This document shows positions 50,730-60,002 of a DNA stretch of 64,000 bases, one piece after another. The position numbers and the translations under genes were made by a program. A model generated the notes under the pieces. The model was given only the letters and a program-made list of their open reading frames with translations, ran no database searches and had not been told where the DNA came from. The stretch is from Microvirga ossetica (GTDB taxonomy: Bacteria > Pseudomonadota > Alphaproteobacteria > Rhizobiales > Beijerinckiaceae). The stretch is from positions 4,800,501 through 4,864,500 of the forward strand of contig NZ_CP016616.1 of NCBI RefSeq assembly GCF_002741015.1. The letters are read 5' to 3'. Within the stretch, counting starts at the first letter, position 1, and each line of letters opens with the position of its first letter.

Positions 50730-50943
50730 CCCTCCCTGACACCCGCGCATCGTGACCGCGCGGTCTGGCTCCGTTCCCTCAAACGCATGGTCGAATGCCA
50801 CTGCGTTCCTGCCGAGCCGATCCGGCAGCGCCCTTATCCGGGCTTCGTTGGGAGGTATTCTGTCGTGCCGGTCAGGGGACGGCAAGGTGCCGCCACCCGA
50901 TACCATGGGCTAATAGGCTGCAGGGGAAGGAACGAGGCGAATC

Positions 50944-51150
50944 CTACGGCACCGCCGTATGAGCCGCCGGCTCGATCTGGTCGGGTTTGACGATATGCTC
51001 GATGCCGACTGTGTTCTTGATGCGATAGGCGGGAGTGTCGTCGTCTTCGGAGACGACGAGACAGACGATGCAATAGGTGCGGTAGTCCCCATCGCTCGCG
51101 GCAGATCGCGCGATCCGGACGAGCTGCCCGATATGGAATGCCTCTTTCAC
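50944..51150 (-). CDS. Small hypothetical protein, GTG start
   Basis: A 68-residue protein, KEAFHIGQLVRIARSAASDG then YRTYCIVCLVVSEDDDTPAYRIKN and EHIVKPDQIEP. This resembles small rhizobial proteins with an IGQLVR...YRI...E-VV pattern, a beta-rich fold of unknown use. GTG 51150 has GGAGGA about five bases upstream; upstream in-frame codons lack a coherent protein. Confidence 0.6.
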   Translation of the reverse strand: MKEAFHIGQLVRIARSAASDGDYRTYCIVCLVVSEDDDTPAYRIKNTVGIEHIVKPDQIEPAAHTAVP

Positions 51151-51421
51151 CGGCTCCTCCAAGACCCTGGGATGCGATGAACAGGAGCCCGAAGGGCAGC
51201 AGGCCAATCAGGAATACCGCCTGCCGTCCGTCAAGCTTGATCGTTCTCCCCGACCCCTTACGGGTTGCGGCTCGGATGAAGAAGTATGCCTGAGGCGAAA
51301 CGATGGCATTCATCGTTTCTTCCCGGCACGACGGCACAATGTCGCTTCTCGATCCGAGGATGGTGGTAGGAAAATACGAACCGGACCGGGACGCATTAAC
51401 ATGCGATAACCCCTGGCGCGA

Positions 51422-52744
51422 TTACCCGGGCGCGATGACGTGGAAGAAACTGCCGGTGACGTGCCCCCTGCGATGGCCGGTAGCGCCCAGACCATTGCCT
51501 TCCGCATCCGCGATCGTGGCAAAGGCGGCCCCCGGCGACGTGTCGCTGTCGACGACCGAGGCATAGTGGAATTCATGGCCGACGAGACATTGTCCGGCCG
51601 TCCCCAATACGCCGTCCGCGACGAGGCGGGCGACCCGGTAGCCGAGATGCATCTTGCGCTTCGCATAGCTGGTCTCGACCGGCAGAAGGTCCGCCATGGC
51701 ATGCACGACGCCGTTTCCGTCCTCGAGGGAGCGGCCAAGCACCATGTAGCCGCCGCATTCGCCATGAACCGGCTTGGCTTCGGCAAAGCTTCTCATCCCG
51801 CCGAGAAAGCGTTGCGCAGCAGCGATGGGGCCGGCGTGCAGTTCCGGATAGCCGCCCGGCAGCCAGCACACGTCGCAATCGGCTGGCGGAGGCTCGTCGG
51901 CCAGGGGAGAGAAAGGAACGATCTCCGCGCCCGCCGCGCGCCAGCCGGCGAGCACATGCGGATAGACGAAGGAAAAGGCGCGGTCGGCGGCCAGCGCGAT
52001 GCGCTGACCCGGCGGCGGCAAGGGTATGGCCCCTTCGGCCGGATCGAGCCGCGTGGGGCGGGCGAGAGCCGTGAGCCGGTCGAGATCGACCGCGCTTTCC
52101 ACCGCATCGGCGAGGCGCTCCAGCCTTGCGTCAAGCTCCTCGGTCTCGCTGGCCTGGACGAGCCCGAGATGGCGCTCGGGCAGGGCGAGGTCGGTATTGC
52201 GCATAAGCGCGCCGAGCACCGGCAGCCCGATGCGGGCCATGCCGTCCTCGACCAGCCTGCGATGGCGCTCGCTCGCGACCTTGTTCAGCACCACGCCGGC
52301 GACGGTAATGCGCGGATCGTACCGGGCGCAGCCGAGCGCGACGGCGGCGGCCGACTGCGCGTGTCCGGACACGTCGAGCACGAGTACCACCGGCCAGCCG
52401 GACAGGGCGGCGATGTCGGCGCTGGCTCCCGTGCGGCCAATCTCCTGGCGGATGCCGTCGAAGAGGCCCATGGAGCCTTCGGCGATGACGAGATCGGCCT
52501 CCTTGGCAGCCCCGGAGACGATGGCGCCGAGGAGGGACCTGGTCATGGCGAAGCTGTCGAGGTTGAAGCTCGGAGCGCCGGTCGCGGCCGCGTGGAAGGC
52601 GGAGTCGATGTAATCCGGGCCGCATTTCATGCCGCGCACCCGCACTCCGCGGCGGGCGAGCGCCCGCTGCAGCCCGAGCACGATGGTCGTCTTGCCCGAT
52701 CCGGATCGGGGAGCAGCGATGAGGAGACCGGGGCCGAGGCTCAC
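51422..52744 (-). CDS. cobB: Hydrogenobyrinic/cobyrinic acid a,c-diamide synthase
   Basis: A 440-residue glutamine amidotransferase that amidates the a and c side chains of the corrin ring using ATP and glutamine. The N-terminal domain has the P-loop APRSGSGKTT and GPDYIDSAFHAAATG; the C-terminal amidase has the Cys in HGECGGYMVLG. The GTG start overlaps the cobA stop (GTGA), which fixes the reading. Last gene of the cobA-cobB unit. Confidence 0.92.
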   Translation of the reverse strand: MSLGPGLLIAAPRSGSGKTTIVLGLQRALARRGVRVRGMKCGPDYIDSAFHAAATGAPSFNLDSFAMTRSLLGAIVSGAAKEADLVIAEGSMGLFDGIRQEIGRTGASADIAALSGWPVVLVLDVSGHAQSAAAVALGCARYDPRITVAGVVLNKVASERHRRLVEDGMARIGLPVLGALMRNTDLALPERHLGLVQASETEELDARLERLADAVESAVDLDRLTALARPTRLDPAEGAIPLPPPGQRIALAADRAFSFVYPHVLAGWRAAGAEIVPFSPLADEPPPADCDVCWLPGGYPELHAGPIAAAQRFLGGMRSFAEAKPVHGECGGYMVLGRSLEDGNGVVHAMADLLPVETSYAKRKMHLGYRVARLVADGVLGTAGQCLVGHEFHYASVVDSDTSPGAAFATIADAEGNGLGATGHRRGHVTGSFFHVIAPG

Positions 52745-53535
52745 TGGGCCGCCTCGCTGCCGAACTCGAGCAGATGGTTGGCGATAGCCGAGCGGAAGGC
52801 CGCGATGGCGCCGATGGCGACCACGGCGGGGGAGCGGATGAGCCCGTCCTCGGCGAGCTTCGGCAGGGTCGCGAGCGTGCCTTCGATCACGCATTCTTTC
52901 GAGGTGGTGGCGCCATGCACCGCCAGCGCCGGGGTATCGCCGGCAAGGCCTCCCTCCATGAGCCCCTGCACGATGGAGGGGAGACTCGACACGGCCATGT
53001 AGAGCACGATGGGAGCGCCGGTGCGGGCAAGCGAGGCCCATTCGATCTCGGCGTCCGGCGCGGCATGGCCCGTGGCGAGGATCACCGCGTGGTTCGTCTT
53101 GCGCATGGTGGCCGGCACGCCGTGAATGGCAAGCGAGGCGAGCCCGCTCGACACGCCGGGAATGATGCGGAAGGGAATGCCGGCATCCGAGAGGGCCAAG
53201 GCCTCCTCGCCGCCGCGCCCGAAGATGAAGGGATCGCCGCCTTTGAGCCGCAGCACGCGCTTGCCCTCGCGGGCAAGCTGGATCAGCCGCTCGCAGATGT
53301 CCTTCTGCATGGCCGAGGGCTTGCCCCCTCGCTTGCCGGCGAATTCGAGGAGGGCGCCTTCGCGGGTGAAGGAAAGGATAGCCGGGTCGACCAGCGCGTC
53401 GTAGACGATGACGTCTGCCATCGCGAGGGCGTTCAAGGCATGGATCGTGAGAAGGCCGGGGTCGCCCGGACCTGCGCCCACGAGCCAGACCGTGCCCGGT
53501 GCGAAGGGGGGCGAGAGGCGGGACAGGGCGGTCAC
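52741..53535 (-). CDS. cobA: Uroporphyrinogen-III C-methyltransferase
   Basis: SUMT methylates uroporphyrinogen III at C2 and C7 to give precorrin-2, the entry to B12 and sirohaem. Motifs: VWLVGAGPGDPGLLT, YDALVDPAIL, GGDPFIFGRGGEE and VPGVSSGLASLA. Size 264 residues agrees. Start GTG 53535 has GGAGGT six bases upstream. It diverges from cbiD over 71 bases and overlaps cobB by four. Confidence 0.93.
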   Translation of the reverse strand: MTALSRLSPPFAPGTVWLVGAGPGDPGLLTIHALNALAMADVIVYDALVDPAILSFTREGALLEFAGKRGGKPSAMQKDICERLIQLAREGKRVLRLKGGDPFIFGRGGEEALALSDAGIPFRIIPGVSSGLASLAIHGVPATMRKTNHAVILATGHAAPDAEIEWASLARTGAPIVLYMAVSSLPSIVQGLMEGGLAGDTPALAVHGATTSKECVIEGTLATLPKLAEDGLIRSPAVVAIGAIAAFRSAIANHLLEFGSEAAQ

Positions 53536-53606
53536 GCGGACCTCCGGGCATGGCCGGCCACCCCGAGATGGCTGTTGGAATTCATAGGGACGTTGTAAGA
53601 GAGCGC

Positions 53607-54710
53607 ATGGATGAGAGTAAACCCGCCGGACCGCTGCGCCGTGGCTGGACCACGGGCGCCTGCGCGACGGCGGCGGCCAAGGCGGCGTATCTGGGGTGGC
53701 GGACAGGCGATTTTCCCGACCTCGTCGAGATCGCGCTTCCCGGCGGAGCACGACCGGCTTTCTCCCTTGCTATCGCTGAACCCTTCGAGGGCGGGGCAAG
53801 GGCTGGAATCGTCAAGGACGCGGGCGACGATCCGGATGTGACGCACGGAGCTCTGGTGATCGCGACGATCCGCGCCGGCATGCCCGGAACCGGCGTGACC
53901 TTCCGGGCTGGCGAGGGGGTCGGCACAGTCACCCGTGCCGGACTTCCCCTGCCTCCGGGCGAGCCTGCCATCAATCCTGCGCCACGCCAGATGATCCGCG
54001 ACAACCTTGAGGAGGCGGCGCGCAGCGTCGGTGGGCCGACGGATATCGAGGTCGAGATTTCCATTCCGGGCGGCGAGGCGATTGCGCAGAAGACGCTCAA
54101 TCCGCGTCTCGGCATCCTCGGCGGTCTGTCGATCCTCGGCACCACGGGCGTGGTGGTTCCCTATTCCTGCTCGGCCTGGATCCACAGCATCTACCGAGGC
54201 ATCGATGTCGCCCGCGCCGGCGGACTCGACCACGTGGCCGGAGCGACGGGCTCGACCTCCGAGAAGGCCGTGCAGGCCCTCTACGACCTGCCCGAACAGG
54301 CTCTGATCGACATGGGCGATTTTGCCGGCGGCATGCTGAAATACCTGCGCCGCAACCCGGTGCCGAAGGTCACCATCGCCGGCGGCATCGCCAAGATGAC
54401 GAAGCTCGGACAGGGATTGCTCGATTTGCATTCCCGCTCCGGTGCGGTCGACCTTGCCTGGCTCGCCGAGCGCTTGGCGGAAGCCGGGGCCGAGCCATCC
54501 GCGGTCGAGGAGGCGCGGGGCGCCAATACGGCGCTCGAGGTGCTGGAGATCGCGAACAGGCTCGGCTTGCAACTCGGCGACGTGGTGGCGCGGTATGCGT
54601 GGCAAACGGCGGCGAAAGCTCTCCGCGGTGCCGAGAGCGCCCTCGAAATCGTGGTGTTCGACCGCGACGGAAAGCTCGTCGGCCGCATGCCGTTTCATCC
54701 GGTCGTCTGA
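53607..54710 (+). CDS. cbiD: Cobalt-precorrin-5B C1-methyltransferase-type protein CbiD
   Basis: A 367-residue C1 methyltransferase. Motifs: LRRGWTTGACATAAAKAAY at the start, GEPAINPAPRQMI, GGLSILGTTGVVVPYSCSAWIHSI and GDFAGGMLKYLRRNPV. CbiD belongs to the oxygen-independent route in enterics; here it is placed among oxygen-dependent genes, presumably doing the C1 methylation otherwise done by CobF. ATG 53607 gives the family N-terminus. It faces cobM at the 3' end with 11 bases between. Confidence 0.92.
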   Translation: MDESKPAGPLRRGWTTGACATAAAKAAYLGWRTGDFPDLVEIALPGGARPAFSLAIAEPFEGGARAGIVKDAGDDPDVTHGALVIATIRAGMPGTGVTFRAGEGVGTVTRAGLPLPPGEPAINPAPRQMIRDNLEEAARSVGGPTDIEVEISIPGGEAIAQKTLNPRLGILGGLSILGTTGVVVPYSCSAWIHSIYRGIDVARAGGLDHVAGATGSTSEKAVQALYDLPEQALIDMGDFAGGMLKYLRRNPVPKVTIAGGIAKMTKLGQGLLDLHSRSGAVDLAWLAERLAEAGAEPSAVEEARGANTALEVLEIANRLGLQLGDVVARYAWQTAAKALRGAESALEIVVFDRDGKLVGRMPFHPVV

Positions 54711-54721
54711 AGCCCTGCGTT

Positions 54722-55495
54722 TCATCGGCTGTCCCCGCGCGCATTGGGCCGGAAGCGCCGGTCGTAATCGGTCGAGTAGAGCGCGCTTTCGCGAAAATCT
54801 TTTGCCGCGAGCGTCCGGCCGACCAGGATCAGCGCCGTGCGTTCCAGCTTCTCGGCGTGCACCATGGCGGCAATCGTGCCGAGCGTCCCCTTGATGACCC
54901 GCTCGTCCGGCCAGGACGCGCGCCAGACCACGGCGGCGGGACAATCGGCGCCGTAGGAGGGAAGCAAGTCCTCGACGACCTGCTCGATGACATGGATCGA
55001 CAAATGAATGGCAAGGGTCGCCCTCGTCTGGGCGAAGGTGGCAAGCCGCTCCGTCTCCGGCATGGCCGAGGCCCGGCCGGAGGTCCGGGTCAGCACCAGC
55101 GATTGCCCGATTTCGGGCACGGTGAGCTCGCGTTCGAGGGCCGCTGCCGCGGCGGCGAAAGCGGGGACTCCGGGCGTGATGGTGTAGGGGATGCCGAGCG
55201 CATCGAGGCGCCGCAACTGCTCGCCCATAGCGCTCCAGATCGAGAGATCGCCGGAATGGAGACGCGCCACGTCCTCGCCCCGCTCATGCGCCCGCAGGTA
55301 TTCGGCGGCAATGGCGTCGAGGTCGAGGGGCGCAGTGTCGACGAGGCGCGCGCCGGGCGGGCACCAGGACAGCATCTCCGGCGGCACGATGGATCCGGCA
55401 TAGAGGCAGACGGGACAGCGTTCGACGAGCGAACGGCCCCGCACCGTGATGAGATCGGCAGCACCGGGACCTGCTCCGATGAAGTGGACTTTCAT
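54722..55495 (-). CDS. cobM: Precorrin-4 C11-methyltransferase
   Basis: A 257-residue SAM-dependent methyltransferase of the SUMT fold. Motifs: [18 protein letters not shown] at the start, [13 protein letters not shown] and [15 protein letters not shown] are typical of CobM/CbiF. It overlaps cobE by four bases. Confidence 0.93.
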   Translation of the reverse strand: MKVHFIGAGPGAADLITVRGRSLVERCPVCLYAGSIVPPEMLSWCPPGARLVDTAPLDLDAIAAEYLRAHERGEDVARLHSGDLSIWSAMGEQLRRLDALGIPYTITPGVPAFAAAAAALERELTVPEIGQSLVLTRTSGRASAMPETERLATFAQTRATLAIHLSIHVIEQVVEDLLPSYGADCPAAVVWRASWPDERVIKGTLGTIAAMVHAEKLERTALILVGRTLAAKDFRESALYSTDYDRRFRPNARGDSR

Positions 55496-55878
55496 GGGCG
55501 CGTCTCCAGGCGGACAAGGGCGCAGGTTGCGGCGGGGGAGGCGATGCGCTCGACGATGAGGCTGGCGCGAGACCCTGCGGCCGCAAGTGCCGCCGCCTCC
55601 GCGACCGATCCGACTCCATGCGCCGCGATCGAGCGCGCGGATTGCGTGCGTACGTGCGGTGCCGCCTCGGCGAGGGCGGATTCGGTCACCGGTATCGCCG
55701 TCACGTTGAGCCGGCGCGCCGCTTCCTTGAACGCAGGCGTCTCGGCGAGCGCCGCGATGGTCGCGAGCCTGTCCAGTGCATCGCGCGCAAGGGACGCGCG
55801 CTCAAGCGCCAACTCCACGAGAACCACGATCTCGTCTGCGGCGACGCTGCGCCTGAATCCCACCCCTGCCACGATCAT
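55492..55878 (-). CDS. cobE: Cobalamin biosynthesis protein CobE (CbiG C-terminal type)
   Basis: A 128-residue protein equal to the C-terminal domain of Cbi[23 protein letters not shown], then [23 protein letters not shown]. CobE is required in the oxygen-dependent pathway, but its exact step is unclear. Overlaps cobL and cobM by four bases each. Start 55878 rather than the upstream in-frame one, because it has the family N-terminus and ATGA coupling. Confidence 0.88.
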   Translation of the reverse strand: MIVAGVGFRRSVAADEIVVLVELALERASLARDALDRLATIAALAETPAFKEAARRLNVTAIPVTESALAEAAPHVRTQSARSIAAHGVGSVAEAAALAAAGSRASLIVERIASPAATCALVRLETRP

Positions 55879-57089
55879 GGCTTCGTCACCACCCATTGCG
55901 TGACCGGCATTGCCGCCCGCCAGCCGTGCATGCCGCCGACAGGCTCGAGACGGGAGACCGCCAGGCGCCGCATCGTGCCGCCATGCCGCGCGTAGAGCAC
56001 GCCGAGAAGCGTCTCGGTTTCAAGGGTGACGGCATTGATGACGAGGCGCCCGCCGGATTTCAGCGCAGCCCAGGCGGCCTCGAACACGCCCGCTTCCGAG
56101 GCTCCGCCGCCGATGAAGATGGCATCTGGCGCCGGCAGATCGCAAAGGGCCTCCGGCGCGCGTCCGATGCGGATGTCGAGAGCCGTCGCGCCGAGGTCCT
56201 GCGCGTTGCGGCGCGCACGGTCTGCGCGCTCAGTCCGTTCTTCGATCCCGATGCAGCGGTTGCGCGGATGGCGCAGGCACCATTCGATGCCGATGGAGCC
56301 GGCACCGAGACCGATGTCCCACAACAATTCGCCGGCTTTCGGCGCCAAGGCCGAGAGGGTCAGCGCACGGATTTCGGCTTTGGTGAGCTGGCCGTCGTTC
56401 TCGAAGAAAGAGTCCGGCAGTCCTGGGGCCAGGGTGACGATGCGGGAATCGCTTGCGGCGGCTATCTCGATGGCGATGGTGTTGAGAGGGTCGATGTCAG
56501 CGATGGCGAGGTCGTTCGCTGCGACATGACGGATGCGCTCGCGCGGGCCGCCCATGGCCTCCAGCACGGTCATCGTCGAGGCGCCGAAGCCGCGCGCCGT
56601 CAGGAGATGTGCGAGCTTTCCCGGTGTCGACCCATCCCATGACAGGGCGAGGATGCGGGCGCCGGGCTGCAGCAAGGGTACGATCCGCTCCAGCGCCCGG
56701 CCGTGCAGGCTCACGCAGTCGCAATCCGGCAGCGACCAGCCCACGCGCGCAGCGGCGAGGCTGAAGGCGGAGGGTTGCGAAAAGCACAGGATCTCGTCCA
56801 CCGGAACGAGCCGCGCCAGCTCCGCGCCGACACCGTAATGGAACGGATCGCCCGTCGCCAGAACGCAGGTCGGCTGGCCACGGCGGGCAAGGATCATCGG
56901 ATAGCCCTCCGCGAAGGGGCTCGGCCAGGTCTGCGTCCGAGCGGACAGAGGCACCGCAAGCGCGAGATGGCGCGCGCCGCCGATCACGAACTCCGCCCGG
57001 TCGAGGGCGGCGAGGGCGGCGGGTGATAGCCCCGCGCGCCCGTCCTCGCCGATGCCGATGATGGTCAGCCAGGGAGCCGTCGTCGCCAT
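55875..57089 (-). CDS. cobL: Precorrin-6Y C5,15-methyltransferase (decarboxylating)
   Basis: A 404-residue fusion. The N-terminal half (LTIIGIGEDGRAGLSPAAL, FVIGGARHLALA, ATGDPFHYGVGAELARLV) is the CbiE-type C5 methyltransferase; the C-terminal half (LLWDIGLGAGSIGIEWCLRHP) is the CbiT-type C15 methyltransferase/decarboxylase. Start ATG 57089 is 37 bases from the divergent cobK. Confidence 0.92.
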   Translation of the reverse strand: MATTAPWLTIIGIGEDGRAGLSPAALAALDRAEFVIGGARHLALAVPLSARTQTWPSPFAEGYPMILARRGQPTCVLATGDPFHYGVGAELARLVPVDEILCFSQPSAFSLAAARVGWSLPDCDCVSLHGRALERIVPLLQPGARILALSWDGSTPGKLAHLLTARGFGASTMTVLEAMGGPRERIRHVAANDLAIADIDPLNTIAIEIAAASDSRIVTLAPGLPDSFFENDGQLTKAEIRALTLSALAPKAGELLWDIGLGAGSIGIEWCLRHPRNRCIGIEERTERADRARRNAQDLGATALDIRIGRAPEALCDLPAPDAIFIGGGASEAGVFEAAWAALKSGGRLVINAVTLETETLLGVLYARHGGTMRRLAVSRLEPVGGMHGWRAAMPVTQWVVTKP

Positions 57090-57126
57090 GCTCGACTCAG
57101 CCTCGGAATTCAGAGAAAAAGGACCC

Positions 57127-57879
57127 ATGCGCATCCTCATTCTGGGCGGCACGACGGAAGCCTCCGCGCTCGCGGCGCTTCTGACCGACAGCTCCGACTT
57201 CAAACCTCTTGTGTCCATGGCCGGCCGCACCAGCGACCCGCGCCCGTTGCCGATCCCGACCCGTATCGGCGGCTTCGGCGGCGTGGAGGGGCTCGCCCGC
57301 TTCCTGGAGCGGGAGCGGATCGAGGCGGTGGTCGATGCCACGCATCCCTTCGCGGCCGTGATGTCCCGCAACGCGGCCGAGGCCTGCGCGCAGGCCAAAG
57401 TGCCGCTGCTCGCCCTGCGCCGCCCGCCGTGGAAGCCGCAGGATGGCGACCGCTGGATCGACGTGGCTTCCACGGTAGAGGCTGTTCATGCGTTGGGGGA
57501 GGCACCCCGCCGCGTCTTCCTCACCGTAGGTCGTCTCGAACTCGCGTCCTTCGCCACTGCGCCGCAGCACACCTATCTCGTGCGCACCATCGAGCCCATC
57601 GGCAATGCGCTGCCGGTGCCGAACGTGATCGCCATCCGCGACCGTGCGCCCTTCGACGAAGCCGCCGAGCGCGCACTGATGGAGCGCGAGCGCGTCGACG
57701 TGGTCGTGACCAAAAATTCCGGTGGTGCTGCGACCTATCCGAAGATCGCGGCCGCACGGGCTCTCGGCCTGCCGGTCATCGTCGTGGCAAGACCTGACAA
57801 GCCCCATGGCGTCGAGGAGGTTGCGAGTGCCGAGGCCGCTCTTGATTGGCTCGAACGTCTTCACGGCCGCACCCCGTAG
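57127..57879 (+). CDS. cobK: Precorrin-6A reductase
   Basis: A 250-residue NADPH-dependent reductase. It starts MRILILGGTTEASALAALL, has VVDATHPFAAVMSRNAAEAC and the late motif VVTKNSGGAATYPKIAAARALG. It is on the forward strand between cobL and cobJ. The 3' end overlaps cobJ by 19 bases on opposite strands. Confidence 0.93.
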   Translation: MRILILGGTTEASALAALLTDSSDFKPLVSMAGRTSDPRPLPIPTRIGGFGGVEGLARFLERERIEAVVDATHPFAAVMSRNAAEACAQAKVPLLALRRPPWKPQDGDRWIDVASTVEAVHALGEAPRRVFLTVGRLELASFATAPQHTYLVRTIEPIGNALPVPNVIAIRDRAPFDEAAERALMERERVDVVVTKNSGGAATYPKIAAARALGLPVIVVARPDKPHGVEEVASAEAALDWLERLHGRTP

Positions 57880-58625
57880 AACCGCGGCGTGTAGACGTAA
57901 GGCGCCGCGCCCCCCGGCCGCTCGATCTGCCGCGTGGTCGTCGCGCCGATAATCACGATCGTCGACATGTCGGCCATGGAGTCTTCCACCTCGGAGAGCG
58001 GCAGAATCCTGATCCGCTCGTCCGGTCGCATCACGGCGCGTGCCAGAATGACCGGGGTGTCGGGGCCACGCATTTCGCTGACGATCTCGAATGCTGCGCC
58101 GAGCTGCCAGGGCCGGGCCGACGAGATCGGGTTGTAGAGCGCCACGACGAAATCGGCGGTGAGCGCCGCACGCAGCCGCGCCTCGACGACCTCCCACGGC
58201 TTCAGGTTGTCCGAGAGGGACATGGCGCAGAAATCGCCGCCGAGCGGCGCGCCGACGCGGGCCGCGGCCGCCAGCATCGCCGTGATGCCGGGCTCTATGC
58301 GGATATCGAGGCTGCGCCATTCGGGATCGCCGCTCTCGACGGCTTCGAACACCGCGGCCGCCATGGCGAAGACGCCGGGATCGCCGCCGGAGACGACTGC
58401 GACGTGGGCACCCTTGGCGGCAAGATCGAACGCGAAGCGCGCGCGGTCGAGCTCGACGCGGTTATCCGACGAATGACGGCGCTGGCCCGGCCGTTCCGGC
58501 ACGCGGTCCACATAAGGCCCGTAGCCGACGAGATCCGTGGCGGAGGCCAGCGCCTCCGATGCCGCCGGGGTCAGGTAGCGCGGGTCGCCGGGGCCGAGAC
58601 CGACGACGGTGAGAAGTCCTTTCAT
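57861..58625 (-). CDS. cobJ: Precorrin-3B C17-methyltransferase
   Basis: A 254-residue methyltransferase that methylates C17 and contracts the ring. Motifs LTVVGLGPGDPRYLTP, DLVGYGPYVDRVP, VVSGGDPGVFAMAAAVFEA and VALYNPISSARPWQ are standard. ATGA overlap with cobI upstream. Confidence 0.94.
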   Translation of the reverse strand: MKGLLTVVGLGPGDPRYLTPAASEALASATDLVGYGPYVDRVPERPGQRRHSSDNRVELDRARFAFDLAAKGAHVAVVSGGDPGVFAMAAAVFEAVESGDPEWRSLDIRIEPGITAMLAAAARVGAPLGGDFCAMSLSDNLKPWEVVEARLRAALTADFVVALYNPISSARPWQLGAAFEIVSEMRGPDTPVILARAVMRPDERIRILPLSEVEDSMADMSTIVIIGATTTRQIERPGGAAPYVYTPRFYGVRP

Positions 58626-59365
58626 ACGCGCCTCCCTTGTCCCGGCACGATGATGAGGGAAAAATATGGCGCGTCGAAACCCTCAGGCAGTTCCAACAGC
58701 GGAACGATTTTTTCTTCCGCCATGGTAGCGCGCTCCACGTAGATCGCGCGCTCCAGGAGGCCTATGGATTTCAGCACCGCGCGGACCTTCGGCAGATTGC
58801 GACCGAGCTTCATCACCACGGCTGCGTCGGTGCCGGAGAGGCGTCGCGTCAGCTCCGCCTCGGGCAATGTTCCGGGTACCACGGTGAGCACGTCGTCGCC
58901 CCAGGTGATCGGCGCGCCGGCACGGGTCCAGGCGCCCGACATGGCCGTGACAGCCGGCACCACTTCGACCGGGACGCGGTCTTTCAGGCGCCACCACAGA
59001 TGCATGAAGGAGCCGTAGAAGAAGGGGTCGCCCTCGCAGAGGACAGCGACGGTATAGCCAGCCTCGACCTCGGCAAGCAGACGCGCTGCGGCTTCCTCGT
59101 AGAAGGGATTGAGAGCAGCAGCGTAATCAGGATGCTCTGCCGGGATTTCCGTCGTCACAGGATAGGCGAGAGCGATCTCCCGATCCGGATTCCGGCCGAC
59201 GACGGCATCGGCGATGGCGCGTGCGTTGCCGCGCCGCCCGCGCTTGCAGAAATGAACGAGCCGGTCGGCACTCTCCAGCACCTTGCGGGCGCGCACGGTC
59301 ATGTAATCCGGATCGCCGGGGCCAAGTCCTAAGCCGAAGAGACGGATGGGATCTTGCGGGACCAT
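58622..59365 (-). CDS. cobI: Precorrin-2 C20-methyltransferase
   Basis: A 247-residue methyltransferase. Motifs RLFGLGLGPGDPDYMTVRA, VHFCKRGRRGNARAIADAVV, VAVLCEGDPFFYGSFMHLW and the late MKLGRNLPKVRAVL. Start ATG 59365 lies five bases after the cobH stop. Confidence 0.93.
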   Translation of the reverse strand: MVPQDPIRLFGLGLGPGDPDYMTVRARKVLESADRLVHFCKRGRRGNARAIADAVVGRNPDREIALAYPVTTEIPAEHPDYAAALNPFYEEAAARLLAEVEAGYTVAVLCEGDPFFYGSFMHLWWRLKDRVPVEVVPAVTAMSGAWTRAGAPITWGDDVLTVVPGTLPEAELTRRLSGTDAAVVMKLGRNLPKVRAVLKSIGLLERAIYVERATMAEEKIVPLLELPEGFDAPYFSLIIVPGQGRRV

Positions 59366-59369
59366 CGCG

Positions 59370-60002
59370 TCACTCGACCGGGTTCGCGAGGGCGTTGACC
59401 GCCGCCGCCGCCATGGCGCTGCCGCCGCGCCGCCCGTGGACGACGAGATACGGCACGCGTCCGTCGCGCGACAGCGCCTCCTTCGACTCGGCCGCGCCGA
59501 TGAAGCCGACCGGGATGCCGATGATTGCGGCGGGCTTCGGTGCGCCGGCATCGAGCATCTCGAGGAGATGAAAGAGGGCGGTCGGCGCATTGCCGAACAC
59601 CACGAGCGCGCCGTCCAGCCGTTCCCGCCACAGCTCCATGGCTGCGGCCGAGCGGGTGTTGCCGAGTTCCGCGGCAAGACCGGGAACGCGCGGATCGTCG
59701 AGGGTGCAGATCACCTCGTTCTCTGCTGGCAGGCGCGCGCGCGTGATGCCGTTCGCCACCATCTTGGCATCGCACAGGATCGGCGCGCCGCGCTGCAAGG
59801 CCGCTTCCGCACTTTCGGCGAAATCCGGCGACAGATCGATGTCCTTCGGCAGGTCGGTCATGCCGCAGGCATGGATCATGCGCACGACGACGCGTTCCGC
59901 CGTGCCGGAAAAGCGCGACAAGTCGGCTTCCGCGCGGATGATCGAGAACGAGCGGCGATAGATCTCGGCGCCCTCGCGGATATACTCGCGGGGCGCGCTC
60001 AT
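59370..60002 (-). CDS. cobH: Precorrin-8X methylmutase
   Basis: A 210-residue mutase that moves a methyl group from C11 to C12 to give hydrogenobyrinic acid. The active-site histidine lies in RMIHACGMTDL; further motifs are GAPILCDAKMVANGIT and PVGFIGAAESKEAL. ATGA overlap with cobG upstream. Confidence 0.94.
   Translation of the reverse strand: MSAPREYIREGAEIYRRSFSIIRAEADLSRFSGTAERVVVRMIHACGMTDLPKDIDLSPDFAESAEAALQRGAPILCDAKMVANGITRARLPAENEVICTLDDPRVPGLAAELGNTRSAAAMELWRERLDGALVVFGNAPTALFHLLEMLDAGAPKPAAIIGIPVGFIGAAESKEALSRDGRVPYLVVHGRRGGSAMAAAAVNALANPVE

Noticed and set aside
50834..51337. Reverse-strand frame of 167 codons with a hydrophobic start
   Set aside because: It overlaps the better-supported 68-residue gene in another frame and turns into Arg-rich non-protein sequence after about 50 codons.
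53536..53606. Cobalamin riboswitch between cobA and cbiD
   Set aside because: The gap is only 71 bases and shows no B12-box-like core.
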